In this document: piece after piece, positions 1-5,029 of the stretch
Position numbering within the stretch: the stretch's first letter is position 1
Layout: each line of letters starts with the position of its first letter
Translations under genes and position numbers: made by a program
Source: an uncultured Magnetococcales bacterium
GTDB lineage: Bacteria > Pseudomonadota > Magnetococcia > Magnetococcales > Magnetaquicoccaceae
DNA: 8,766 nt
Reading direction: 5' to 3'
NCBI GenBank assembly: GCA_903913345.1
Contig: CAIWLA010000400.1
Coordinates: 1-8,766, forward strand
The notes under the pieces: model-generated
What the model was told of the DNA's origin: nothing
Seen by the model: only the letters and a program-made list of their open reading frames with translations
Databases searched by the model: none

Positions 1-250
1 CTCCGGGCCGGGTGTGCAGACTAGGTTGCATCAATAATGCCAAGTCTGTTGTTTTTGGTTCATTCCGTGACAGGTTTTGTCTATATGGTTGATTTTGATT
101 AAATATTTTACCATACTGGTTTCTGATGCGTCAATATTTCGTGGATATGATCTCCCCTGTATCCCCGGCATGGGTTCATGGTGGGGAGGAGAGGTTTGAT
201 TTTTGACGGTGGTCCAAGCCAAGAAAAAAAGGGCCATTCGTCGGATGGGG

Positions 251-279
251 TTGACAAGGGGCTTCTTTCTTGTCATTCT
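251..279 (+). promoter_or_regulatory. Sigma-70-type promoter of tRNA-Ser(GCU)
   Basis: A perfect -35 hexamer TTGACA (251-256) is followed after 17 bp by CATTCT (274-279), which matches the -10 consensus at three of six positions. A TG at 271-272 makes it an extended -10. The expected transcription start near 286 lies only a few bases before the mature tRNA at 289. The stretch between the -10 and the start (280-286, GACCGCC) is GC-rich, as in discriminators of stringently controlled stable-RNA promoters. The elements are seen directly; promoter activity and stringent control are inferred. Confidence 0.55.
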
Positions 280-288
280 GACCGCCTG

Positions 289-379
289 GGAGAGATGGCC
301 GAGCTGGCTGAAGGCGGCACCCTGCTAAGGTGTTGTATCCGTTAGGGTACCGAGGGTTCGAATCCCTCTCTCTCCGCCA
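289..379 (+). tRNA. tRNA-Ser (anticodon GCU)
   Basis: A 91-nt class II tRNA with encoded CCA. The acceptor stem GGAGAGA (289-295) pairs with TCTCTCC (369-375), followed by discriminator G376 and CCA 377-379. The anticodon stem is 317-321 with 329-333, and the loop CTGCTAA puts GCT at 324-326, reading AGC and AGU serine codons. The long variable arm folds (GTATCC with GGGTAC), as expected for serine tRNA, and the T arm is GAGGG-TTCGAAT-CCCTC. Its last 36 nt are identical to those of the second serine tRNA at 1853. The preceding 288 bases hold its promoter and otherwise nothing I can support; 30-140 is AT-rich, and upstream gene ends cannot be resolved from the few bases available. Confidence 0.97.
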
Positions 380-465
380 TTCCTGGCCAAGTGTGCCTTC
401 TTTTCATGTGCCCGATCCATTAAACCATAACCTCCAAAAGAGATTTTCTTAAAGAAGTCAAGTAC

Positions 466-1182
466 GTGTTGCGACTCTCTTTTCTCCCTATGCTGCCCCG
501 TGTGTGGTCTGGTTCCCGCCCTTTGGTCTCTGGTGTGGGCTGTTGTCTGTTGTCTCTGTTGCTGGTTGCCTGCCAACCGGATCAGAAGCAGGAGTCGGCC
601 TACCTTTCCCTGGCGGTGCATGAAAAGGACCGTTTGCCCCTGGCACCCCATGTCTTGACCGTCCGGGCGAGGCCAACGGCGGCCATGGTGGCCGAGCAGG
701 CCGGGGTTCCTCTGCGTTTCATGGTGTTGGACAAACGGACGTTAAAAATTCATCGCCTGGTTGCCCCGGTCGGGCAGCGGTATGCGGCCCCATGGGGTGG
801 GGCGTTGTATCCGATGGCCTTTGTGCAGGATCTCGTCATTCGGGAGGGACAGGCCATCCATGGGCCGGAAGGTTATTTCAATCCGGCGGTTTGGGTGTTG
901 CTGGAAGATGGCAATGGTCAACCTTTGCACGAAGGGTGGTTGTTTGTCCGGGATTCTGCCCAAACCGCCTGGGACCATCCCCGATATGATTTGGCCTTCC
1001 TGGGGGTGGCAGAGAGTGCCGCAGCGAAGGGTGCGGACTCTGCGGAGGATATGCCCACGGCGTTGCCCACGGCTGCGGGGACCGCCGCGCGCAAGCATAT
1101 TCCGGCCTCTCCGGTTGATCTGCCAGAGCCTCAGGATGAGGTGGCCGATCCAGCGGAGGGTGCCCAGGATTTGCGGGATTGA
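466..1182 (+). CDS. DUF2155-type lipoprotein
   Basis: A 238-residue predicted lipoprotein. The N-terminus has basic residues, a hydrophobic core (about 20-34) and a lipobox ending L33-V34-A35-C36, so Cys36 would be lipidated and the protein anchored in an envelope membrane. The mature domain matches DUF2155: LDKRT at 88-92, APVG at 100-103, GWLF at 157-160 and DHPRYD at 170-175, which correspond to the family's LDKxT, APVG, GWMF and EHPVYD blocks. The cysteines common in other members are absent. Residues 176-238 form an Ala/Pro/acidic tail likely to be disordered. The molecular function of DUF2155 is unknown. The GTG start is chosen because AAAGAAG (451-457) lies 8 nt upstream; ATG at 490 would also keep the signal peptide. 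The gene lies between tRNA-Ser and tadA, and its stop overlaps an ATG (TGATG, 1180-1184). Confidence 0.8.
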   Translation: MLRLSFLPMLPRVWSGSRPLVSGVGCCLLSLLLVACQPDQKQESAYLSLAVHEKDRLPLAPHVLTVRARPTAAMVAEQAGVPLRFMVLDKRTLKIHRLVAPVGQRYAAPWGGALYPMAFVQDLVIREGQAIHGPEGYFNPAVWVLLEDGNGQPLHEGWLFVRDSAQTAWDHPRYDLAFLGVAESAAAKGADSAEDMPTALPTAAGTAARKHIPASPVDLPEPQDEVADPAEGAQDLRD

Positions 1183-1256
1183 TGGTGTGTCAAAAAACGG
1201 GTGGAAGACCCGCCCTGCCGCTGGATATTCTCTTGCCAAGACATTCAAGACGGTGA
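1182..1256 (+). CDS. Possible 24-codon coupling mini-ORF
   Basis: This ORF starts at an ATG that overlaps the lipoprotein stop by one base (TGATG, 1180-1184). It ends in a TGA that overlaps the proposed tadA start (GTGA, 1253-1256). The 24-residue peptide (MVCQKTGGRP..., ending in RHSRR) resembles nothing I know. Ribosomes finishing the lipoprotein could re-initiate here and hand over to tadA, which lacks a strong Shine-Dalgarno sequence. The overlaps are seen directly; translation is inference, and chance is a real alternative for an ORF this short. Confidence 0.25.
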   Translation: MVCQKTGGRPALPLDILLPRHSRR

Positions 1257-1789
1257 ACATCGAGTACCTGGAAGATGGACAAGCTGCCCTGCTCTTGGCC
1301 CTGGTGGCGGCGGGGTCGGCAGGACAACGGGAAGAGGTGCCGGTCGGGGCCGTTTTGCGTGATGCGGCGGGACGTTTTTTGGGGGAGTGCGGCAATAATC
1401 GGATCGCGGCCATGGACCCGACCGGACATGCCGAAATGCGTCTTCTGCGCCTGTCAGCCGCCCGTGTGGGCCATGATCGATTGACGAATACCGCGTTGGC
1501 GGTCACCCTGGAGCCGTGCCCGATGTGTTTGGCCGCCTTGTCCATGGCGCGGGTGGGCCATCTCCTCTATGAGGCAGAGAGCCTTTTGGCCCCCCTGCCC
1601 CTGCCCGCCGGTTTGTCCGGGTCCGTCCCCTTGTCGTCTCATCAACCTGCATCGAATGGCGGGTCCGACAAAAATATAGAAGATGAGAATCAAACGGTTA
1701 ACGCATTTTCCAGCCTCCAATCCTCGAAACCGGATGCGGATGCGGGGGAGTTGTTGCGAATTTTCTTTGATAAAAGACGCCAGACCTGA
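1253..1789 (+). CDS. tadA: tRNA adenosine deaminase TadA-like protein
   Basis: A 178-residue member of the cytidine/deoxycytidylate deaminase fold. TadA converts A34 to inosine in tRNA-Arg(ACG), allowing the CGN codons to be read. The zinc and catalytic residues are present: H59-A60-E61 and P88-C89-P90-M91-C92, within two residues of their E. coli positions (H57, E59, C87, C90). EVPVGAV and the Asn of GNN upstream of HAE are also conserved. The GTG start is chosen because it gives the family's usual N-terminal spacing and overlaps a preceding stop (GTGA); GTG at 1187 would add 22 residues. After about residue 110 the usual GAxGS, NH and GVL...EC blocks are not recognisable and are replaced by a Ser/Pro/Asn-rich stretch, yet the terminal LLRIFFDKRR matches the family's LLxxFFxxRR end. 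The deaminase assignment is firm; identity as the essential TadA rests on motifs and on the gene's position before the SRP RNA and dnaX. Confidence 0.82.
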   Translation: MNIEYLEDGQAALLLALVAAGSAGQREEVPVGAVLRDAAGRFLGECGNNRIAAMDPTGHAEMRLLRLSAARVGHDRLTNTALAVTLEPCPMCLAALSMARVGHLLYEAESLLAPLPLPAGLSGSVPLSSHQPASNGGSDKNIEDENQTVNAFSSLQSSKPDADAGELLRIFFDKRRQT

Positions 1790-1812
1790 TCTAATGAGCC
1801 GTTTCGATAAAC

Positions 1813-1836
1813 AGGGGTCGGTCAATGGCCGCCCCT
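1813..1836 (+). other. Strong hairpin between tadA and tRNA-Ser
   Basis: AGGGG-T-CGG (1813-1821) pairs with CCG-CCCCT (1829-1836) across a 7-nt loop, with T1818 bulged. It sits 24 nt after the tadA stop and ends 16 nt before the tRNA. There is no T-run behind it, so it is not a typical intrinsic terminator. It could protect the tadA mRNA 3' end or mark a processing site. The pairing is seen; the role is unknown. Confidence 0.35.
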
Positions 1837-1852
1837 CGTGCATGGATTGAGG

Positions 1853-1943
1853 GGAGAGATGACCGAGCGGTTTAAGGTGCACGCCTGGAAAGCGTGTGTA
1901 CTCCAAAAGGGTACCGAGGGTTCGAATCCCTCTCTCTCCGCCA
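1853..1943 (+). tRNA. tRNA-Ser (anticodon GGA)
   Basis: A second 91-nt class II tRNA with encoded CCA. The acceptor GGAGAGA (1853-1859) pairs with TCTCTCC (1933-1939), followed by G1940 and CCA 1941-1943. The anticodon stem is 1880-1884 with 1892-1896, and the loop CTGGAAA puts GGA at 1887-1889, reading UCC and UCU. The long variable arm and T arm match a serine tRNA. I see no convincing promoter in the 63 bp after tadA, so it may be processed from the upstream transcript. GATAAA at 1806-1811 is a weak -10 candidate without a good -35. Confidence 0.97.
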
Positions 1944-1972
1944 CCTTTGCGGTTATCGACCGGGGCGCGTTT

Positions 1973-2000
1973 CAACCACGTGGATCAGGTCGGGTGGTTG
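1973..2000 (+). other. Hairpin downstream of tRNA-Ser(GGA)
   Basis: CAACCAC (1973-1979) and GTGGTTG (1994-2000) form a perfect 7-bp stem with a 14-nt loop, 29 nt beyond the tRNA CCA end. No T-tract follows, so intrinsic termination is doubtful. It may help form the 3' end of the tRNA precursor. A separate 8-bp palindrome, CCACGTGG (1976-1983), overlaps its left arm. Confidence 0.3.
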
Positions 2001-2064
2001 GCCGCAACAGATTGAGATCGAGGTTGAGTTCGCGACACGATGATCACGGTGTTTGGTCTTCAGT

Positions 2065-2183
2065 GGGCGGCGTTGATGGTCAGGTTGTACGCAATGAAAA
2101 CCCGTAAACCCCGTCAGGACCGGAAGGTAGCAGCGGTAGCGGTGCTTTTCGTGTGCCGTACGTGGCCTGGCCGGAGCCGCCCT
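2065..2183 (+). ncRNA. ffs: Signal recognition particle RNA (4.5S type)
   Basis: The conserved SRP domain IV core lies at 2111-2136: GTCAGG, a GGAA tetraloop at 2122-2125 closed by CC/GG, then AGCAGC. This is the Ffh-binding hairpin. The terminal helix is formed by GGGCGGC (2065-2071) with GCCGCCC (2176-2182), and internal segments such as GTACG and CGTAC also pair. At about 118 nt it is the short form lacking an Alu domain, as in most proteobacteria. With Ffh and FtsY it targets nascent membrane proteins to the translocon. The ends are set from the terminal helix and may be off by a few bases. Its location directly upstream of dnaX is seen in many bacteria. Confidence 0.93.
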
Positions 2184-2190
2184 TAATCCT

Positions 2191-3918
2191 ATGTCTTCCT
2201 ACGTCGTTTTGGCACGTCGTTGGCGGCCGCGCACCTTCGCGGCTTTGGTGGGGCAGGGGCATGTGACCCGTGCCCTGACCCATGCCTTGACGATGGGGCG
2301 TGTGCCCCATGCCTTTCTCTTCTCTGGTATTCGGGGTGTCGGAAAAACCACTTTGGCGCGTCTGTTGGCCATGTGTCTCGATTGCGAACAGGGGGTGTCG
2401 GCGGAACCGTGTGGTCAATGCACCTCCTGTCGGGAAATTATTGCAGGCAACCACCCCGATGTGCTGGAGATTGATGCCGCCTCCCGTACCAAGGTGGAGC
2501 AGATGCGCGAGGTTCTGGACATGGTGGGCTATTCGCCCTCTGTCTCCCGGTACAAGGTCTACATCCTTGACGAAGTGCATATGCTCTCCAGCCAGTCCTT
2601 CAATGCCTTGTTGAAGACGTTGGAAGAGCCTCCGGTTCATGTCAAATTTATCTTCGCGACGACGGAACCCCGTAAAATTCCGGCCACCATACTCAGTCGG
2701 TGCCAACGTTATGACCTGAAGCGTGTCCCACGGGATCTCTTGACGGCCCATTTGTACGCGGTTTTGGAAAAGGAGGCGATTCCCTTTGATCTGGCGGGGG
2801 TGGAAGCCGTGGTGCGCTCGGCGGAAGGGTCGGTGCGTGATGCCCTTTCTCTCCTGGATCAGGTCATTGCCCACGGCGCGGGTGCGGTCCGGTTTGAAGC
2901 CGTATCCGATTTACTGGGGTTGACGGACCCGGAGAGTATCCTGAAATTGTTGGATGCCCTGTTGCGGGGGCGGGGTCCAGACGCGTTGCAGGGGGCCACC
3001 GATTTTTACAACAATGGCGTGGAACCGGAGAGCCTGGTCAAAGAGTTGCTGGATGCCACCCATCGGGCAACGCAGCAAAAATTGATGGGGGCCACGACAT
3101 CGACCGATGGCACCCTGTCGGCTGTTCTGTCGACCCTGGTGGCAGAGATTTCGCTGGAACACCTCCAGATGGTCTATCAGGTGTTGTTGCGTGGCAGCCA
3201 GGATTTGCGCATCGCGGAAGATGCCTTGCAGGCGTTGGAAATGTTGTTGTTGCGCGTGGCGTATCTCAAGCCCGTGCCTGGCCTGGAAAAATTATTGGCC
3301 ACCCTGAATGACAGGGGGACGCCTTCTTCGGGGGGGGCAACCGTAAAAGAGGCCCCGATGGCTGCCAAAGAGGTTCCGGTCGTCAGGGAGCGGTCCGTTG
3401 CCAAAGAGATTTCGCCCGTCAGGGAGCGGTCGATTGACAAAGAGGCTCCGGTCGCCAAGGAGATTCCGATCGCCAGGAAAGGTCCGGTTGCCGATTTGCA
3501 ACCATTGACCTCCTGGGAGCAGTTGGTATCCTTTGCCGCCATCGAGGACAAAGAGTTGGCGGTCAAACTGGAGCGGTTGGTGGCCTGTCCCGTGTTTGAA
3601 GTGGATGCCCGTGGTCTGCCCTCTCGTCTGGTCCTGCGCCTAGCGAGTGATGTGTATGGCACACCCGACTATTTCAAACAATTATTGACCGCTTTTCTGA
3701 CCGGGCATGGCCTGCCGGGGGTGCAGATCACAGTGGATCCGGTCTCGGATGCGCCCAGAGAAGACACCCTGGAAGAGACCTCTGCGCGGTTGCGCCATGC
3801 TCATCGGGTACGATTGACGGAAAAAATGGGTCATCATCCGGTGGTGCGGCAGGTTGTTTCCCGTTTTCAAGCGGAACTCGTTCGAGTGGAACCGCTTGTC
3901 AGTACGAACGCTGGCTAA
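2191..3918 (+). CDS. dnaX: DNA polymerase III subunit gamma/tau
   Basis: A 575-residue clamp-loader ATPase that assembles the DNA polymerase III holoenzyme and loads the beta clamp. Walker A is GIRGVGKTT (46-54, Lys52); the zinc module has C65, C74, C77 and C80; Walker B is LDEVH with D127-E128; the SRC motif is at 169-171. These form domains I-II. The collar domain III runs to about residue 370. A proline- and charge-rich linker (about 375-430) contains a 12-residue tandem repeat. The C-terminal tau-specific region (about 435-575), starting around a SWEQLV motif, would contact helicase and polymerase alpha. The start fits the family's MSYxVLARKWRP opening, but no Shine-Dalgarno sequence precedes it except a GGAG inside the SRP RNA (2173-2176). 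A G8 run in the linker may allow frameshifting to a gamma form. The gene opens a dnaX-ybaB-recR operon. Confidence 0.97.
   Translation: MSSYVVLARRWRPRTFAALVGQGHVTRALTHALTMGRVPHAFLFSGIRGVGKTTLARLLAMCLDCEQGVSAEPCGQCTSCREIIAGNHPDVLEIDAASRTKVEQMREVLDMVGYSPSVSRYKVYILDEVHMLSSQSFNALLKTLEEPPVHVKFIFATTEPRKIPATILSRCQRYDLKRVPRDLLTAHLYAVLEKEAIPFDLAGVEAVVRSAEGSVRDALSLLDQVIAHGAGAVRFEAVSDLLGLTDPESILKLLDALLRGRGPDALQGATDFYNNGVEPESLVKELLDATHRATQQKLMGATTSTDGTLSAVLSTLVAEISLEHLQMVYQVLLRGSQDLRIAEDALQALEMLLLRVAYLKPVPGLEKLLATLNDRGTPSSGGATVKEAPMAAKEVPVVRERSVAKEISPVRERSIDKEAPVAKEIPIARKGPVADLQPLTSWEQLVSFAAIEDKELAVKLERLVACPVFEVDARGLPSRLVLRLASDVYGTPDYFKQLLTAFLTGHGLPGVQITVDPVSDAPREDTLEETSARLRHAHRVRLTEKMGHHPVVRQVVSRFQAELVRVEPLVSTNAG
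3313..3346 (+). promoter_or_regulatory. Candidate frameshift/slippage site in dnaX
   Basis: An uninterrupted run of eight Gs (3330-3337) spans two in-frame GGG codons (Gly381-Gly382). The heptamer G GGG GGG allows perfect tandem -1 re-pairing. AGGGGGA (3313-3319), complementary to the anti-Shine-Dalgarno sequence with one G-U pair, lies 10 nt upstream, as in the E. coli dnaX signal. A +1 shift reaches TAA at 3344-3346 (384 residues); a -1 shift reaches TGA at 3435-3437 (415 residues). I could not find a convincing downstream stimulatory hairpin. The sequence elements are seen; use of the site is inferred. Confidence 0.5.
3373..3480 (+). repeat. 36-bp in-frame tandem repeat in the dnaX linker
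   Basis: Three degenerate 36-bp units (3373-3408, 3409-3444, 3445-3480) encode VPVVRERSVAKE, ISPVRERSIDKE and APVAKEIPIARK. The first two share an exact 15-bp core (3381-3395 and 3417-3431). The repeat adds an alternating Lys/Arg-Glu segment to the hinge between the ATPase core and the tau C-terminus. Repeat number could vary between strains. Confidence 0.75.
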
Positions 3919-3940
3919 CTTGGATTTGGGGAGTTGTTCG

Positions 3941-4261
3941 TTGAAAAATTTAGGTAACATCATGAAGCAGGCTCAGGAGATGCAGAGCCGCATGGCCAAA
4001 ATGCAGGAAGAGTTGGCGGCCACCCTGGTCAGCGGTCAGTCCGGTGGCGGCATGGTGGAAGTCACTCTCAATGGCAAGCAGATTGTGCAAAAACTCAAGA
4101 TTGACCCTTCGGTTGTCGATCCGGGTGATGTGGAATTGTTGGAAGATTTGATTACGGCGGCCTTCAATGATGCCCAGAAAAAGCTGTTGGACCTGACCCA
4201 GAACGGTTTGAGCAAAGTGACGGGTGGTTTGAACATTCCTGGTCTCAACCTCCCTTTCTGA
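3941..4261 (+). CDS. ybaB: YbaB/EbfC family nucleoid-associated protein
   Basis: A 106-residue protein, the usual length for YbaB/EbfC, a small dimeric DNA-binding protein that coats the nucleoid and is commonly encoded between dnaX and recR. The N-terminal KNLGNIMKQAQEMQ helix, the GGG-MVEVTLNG strand region and the Asn/Pro-rich end (GLNIPGLNLPF) are typical. A TTG start is chosen because GGGGAG (3928-3933) sits 7 nt upstream and the protein then opens as MKNLGN, as in homologues; ATG at 3962 would remove the first conserved residues. The gene begins 22 nt after the dnaX stop and its TGA overlaps the recR ATG (TGATG), so the three genes are very likely one operon with coupling into recR. The exact cellular role in this organism is not shown by the sequence. 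Confidence 0.93.
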   Translation: MKNLGNIMKQAQEMQSRMAKMQEELAATLVSGQSGGGMVEVTLNGKQIVQKLKIDPSVVDPGDVELLEDLITAAFNDAQKKLLDLTQNGLSKVTGGLNIPGLNLPF

Positions 4262-4905
4262 TGGTTCGTATGGATGCCATGACCGGCATGGGCGACCCCT
4301 CATCGATATCGGTTGGGTTGCCTTCCGTGGATCGGGCCATGGTGTTGTTTTCCCGGTTTCCCGGTGTGGGTCGGAAAAGTGCGCAGCGCATGGTTCACCA
4401 CCTGTTGCGTCAAGGTCGGGGCGAGGTGGAACAACTGCTGCGTGCCCTGCAAGCGTTGTCCGACAATGTGGGCCATTGCACGGTGTGCCACAATCTGGCA
4501 GAAGGGGCGCAGTGCTGGATCTGCACGGACGGGCGGCGGGAGAGGGCACTTTTGTGTGTCGTCGAGGAGTCCATGGACCTCTTGGCTGTTGAAAGGGCAG
4601 GGTTGTTCAATGGATATTATCATGTGCTGGGCGGGCGGTTGAACCCGCTGGGCGGCATGGGACCGGAACAGCTCAACCTGGCCACCCTGGAGTCCCGGTT
4701 GCGTACCGGGCAGACGACAGAACTGATTATTGCCACCAATCCAACGGTAGAGGGCGAGGCCACAGCCCACTATGTGGCGCAAATGGCCTCCCCGCTGGTG
4801 GCGAGGGTGACGCGACTGGCGTATGGGATGCCGATGGGAGGAGAGTTGGAGTATCTGGATGAATCGACACTGTATCAGGCTTTGGCAGGGCGGCGGAATT
4901 TTTGA
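4261..4905 (+). CDS. recR: Recombination mediator protein RecR
   Basis: A 214-residue RecR, which works with RecF and/or RecO to load RecA onto SSB-coated single-stranded DNA at gaps. The domains appear in order: helix-hairpin-helix FPGVGRKSAQRM (33-44), a four-cysteine zinc finger C73-C76-C85-C88, a Toprim domain from about residue 97 with the CVVEE acidic motif (99-103) and GYYHVLGG (118-125), and the C-terminal ATNPTVEGEATA and Walker-B-like GGELEYLDE segments. The ATG at 4261 is chosen because it overlaps the ybaB stop. It gives a slightly long N-terminus of about 19 residues before the conserved LPSVDR; ATG at 4270, 4279 or 4288 is possible. No strong terminator follows, only an AT-only potential stem around 4898-4916. 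Confidence 0.96.
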   Translation: MVRMDAMTGMGDPSSISVGLPSVDRAMVLFSRFPGVGRKSAQRMVHHLLRQGRGEVEQLLRALQALSDNVGHCTVCHNLAEGAQCWICTDGRRERALLCVVEESMDLLAVERAGLFNGYYHVLGGRLNPLGGMGPEQLNLATLESRLRTGQTTELIIATNPTVEGEATAHYVAQMASPLVARVTRLAYGMPMGGELEYLDESTLYQALAGRRNF

Positions 4906-4917
4906 CGAGAAAAAATG

Positions 4918-4959
4918 GTGCAATGCAATAATTGGCCATTGTGCAGTGCAGCATGATTG
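4918..4959. repeat. Imperfect direct repeat with a potential stem, recR-PFOR gap
   Basis: GTGCAATGCAATAATTG (4918-4934) is repeated imperfectly as GTGCAGTGCAGCATGATTG (4941-4959), with a 23-bp offset. The first copy can also form a stem, 4918-4925 with 4937-4944, including two G-T pairs. It lies just after recR, in the gap before the PFOR operon. It could be a regulator binding site or a 3'-end structure of the recR transcript; the sequence does not decide. Confidence 0.35.
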
Positions 4960-4966
4960 TGTATTG

Positions 4967-4995
4967 TTGATTTCGTCGACCTCGGTTTGATTTCG
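4967..4995 (+). promoter_or_regulatory. Paired TTGATTTCG boxes upstream of the PFOR operon
   Basis: The 9-mer TTGATTTCG occurs exactly at 4967-4975 and 4987-4995. The spacing is 20 bp, about two helical turns, so both copies face the same side of the DNA. The second copy ends 34 bp before the PFOR start codon. This suits an operator for a dimeric regulator, or a -35-like element. I see no clear -10 hexamer at the right distance, so the promoter itself is unassigned. Confidence 0.4.
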
Positions 4996-5029
4996 ATCTT
5001 ATTCCCACCATATGGGAGGGTACATGGAT

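Noticed and set aside
22..37. Possible stop codons of an upstream gene (TAG 22-24, TAA 35-37)
   Set aside because: Only 7-11 residues precede them in the window, too few to identify a gene or its frame.
31..276. Minus-strand 81-codon frame in the first 288 bases
   Set aside because: No domain, no Shine-Dalgarno sequence and no hydrophobic or repeat pattern beyond chance; it covers the tRNA promoter region.
439..459. Weak TTCTT/AAGAA stem that could mask the lipoprotein ribosome site
   Set aside because: Short, AT-only and of low stability; not enough to propose regulation.
325..651. Minus-strand frame ending with a GGERGIRTLGT peptide (a similar one at 1454-1975)
   Set aside because: That peptide is the antisense translation of the serine tRNA 3' half, a well-known spurious protein in databases.
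761..1252. N-terminal extension of the tadA frame
   Set aside because: This part is an out-of-frame shadow of the lipoprotein gene. TadA homology begins only after 1253.
742..1545. Minus-strand open frame of 267 codons
   Set aside because: It is antisense to the lipoprotein and tadA, Arg/Pro-rich in the way of shadow frames, with no family resemblance.
289..1943. tRNA-flanked segment as a genomic island or prophage remnant
   Set aside because: No integrase or att-like duplication beyond the shared tRNA sequence, and tadA next to the SRP RNA is ordinary conserved synteny.
1838..2107. Plus-strand 89-codon frame
   Set aside because: It runs through tRNA-Ser(GGA) and into the SRP RNA; its sequence is just translated structural RNA.
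4898..4916. ATTTTT...AAAAAT stem as a recR terminator
   Set aside because: A pure A-T stem without a GC core or following T-run does not resemble an intrinsic terminator.
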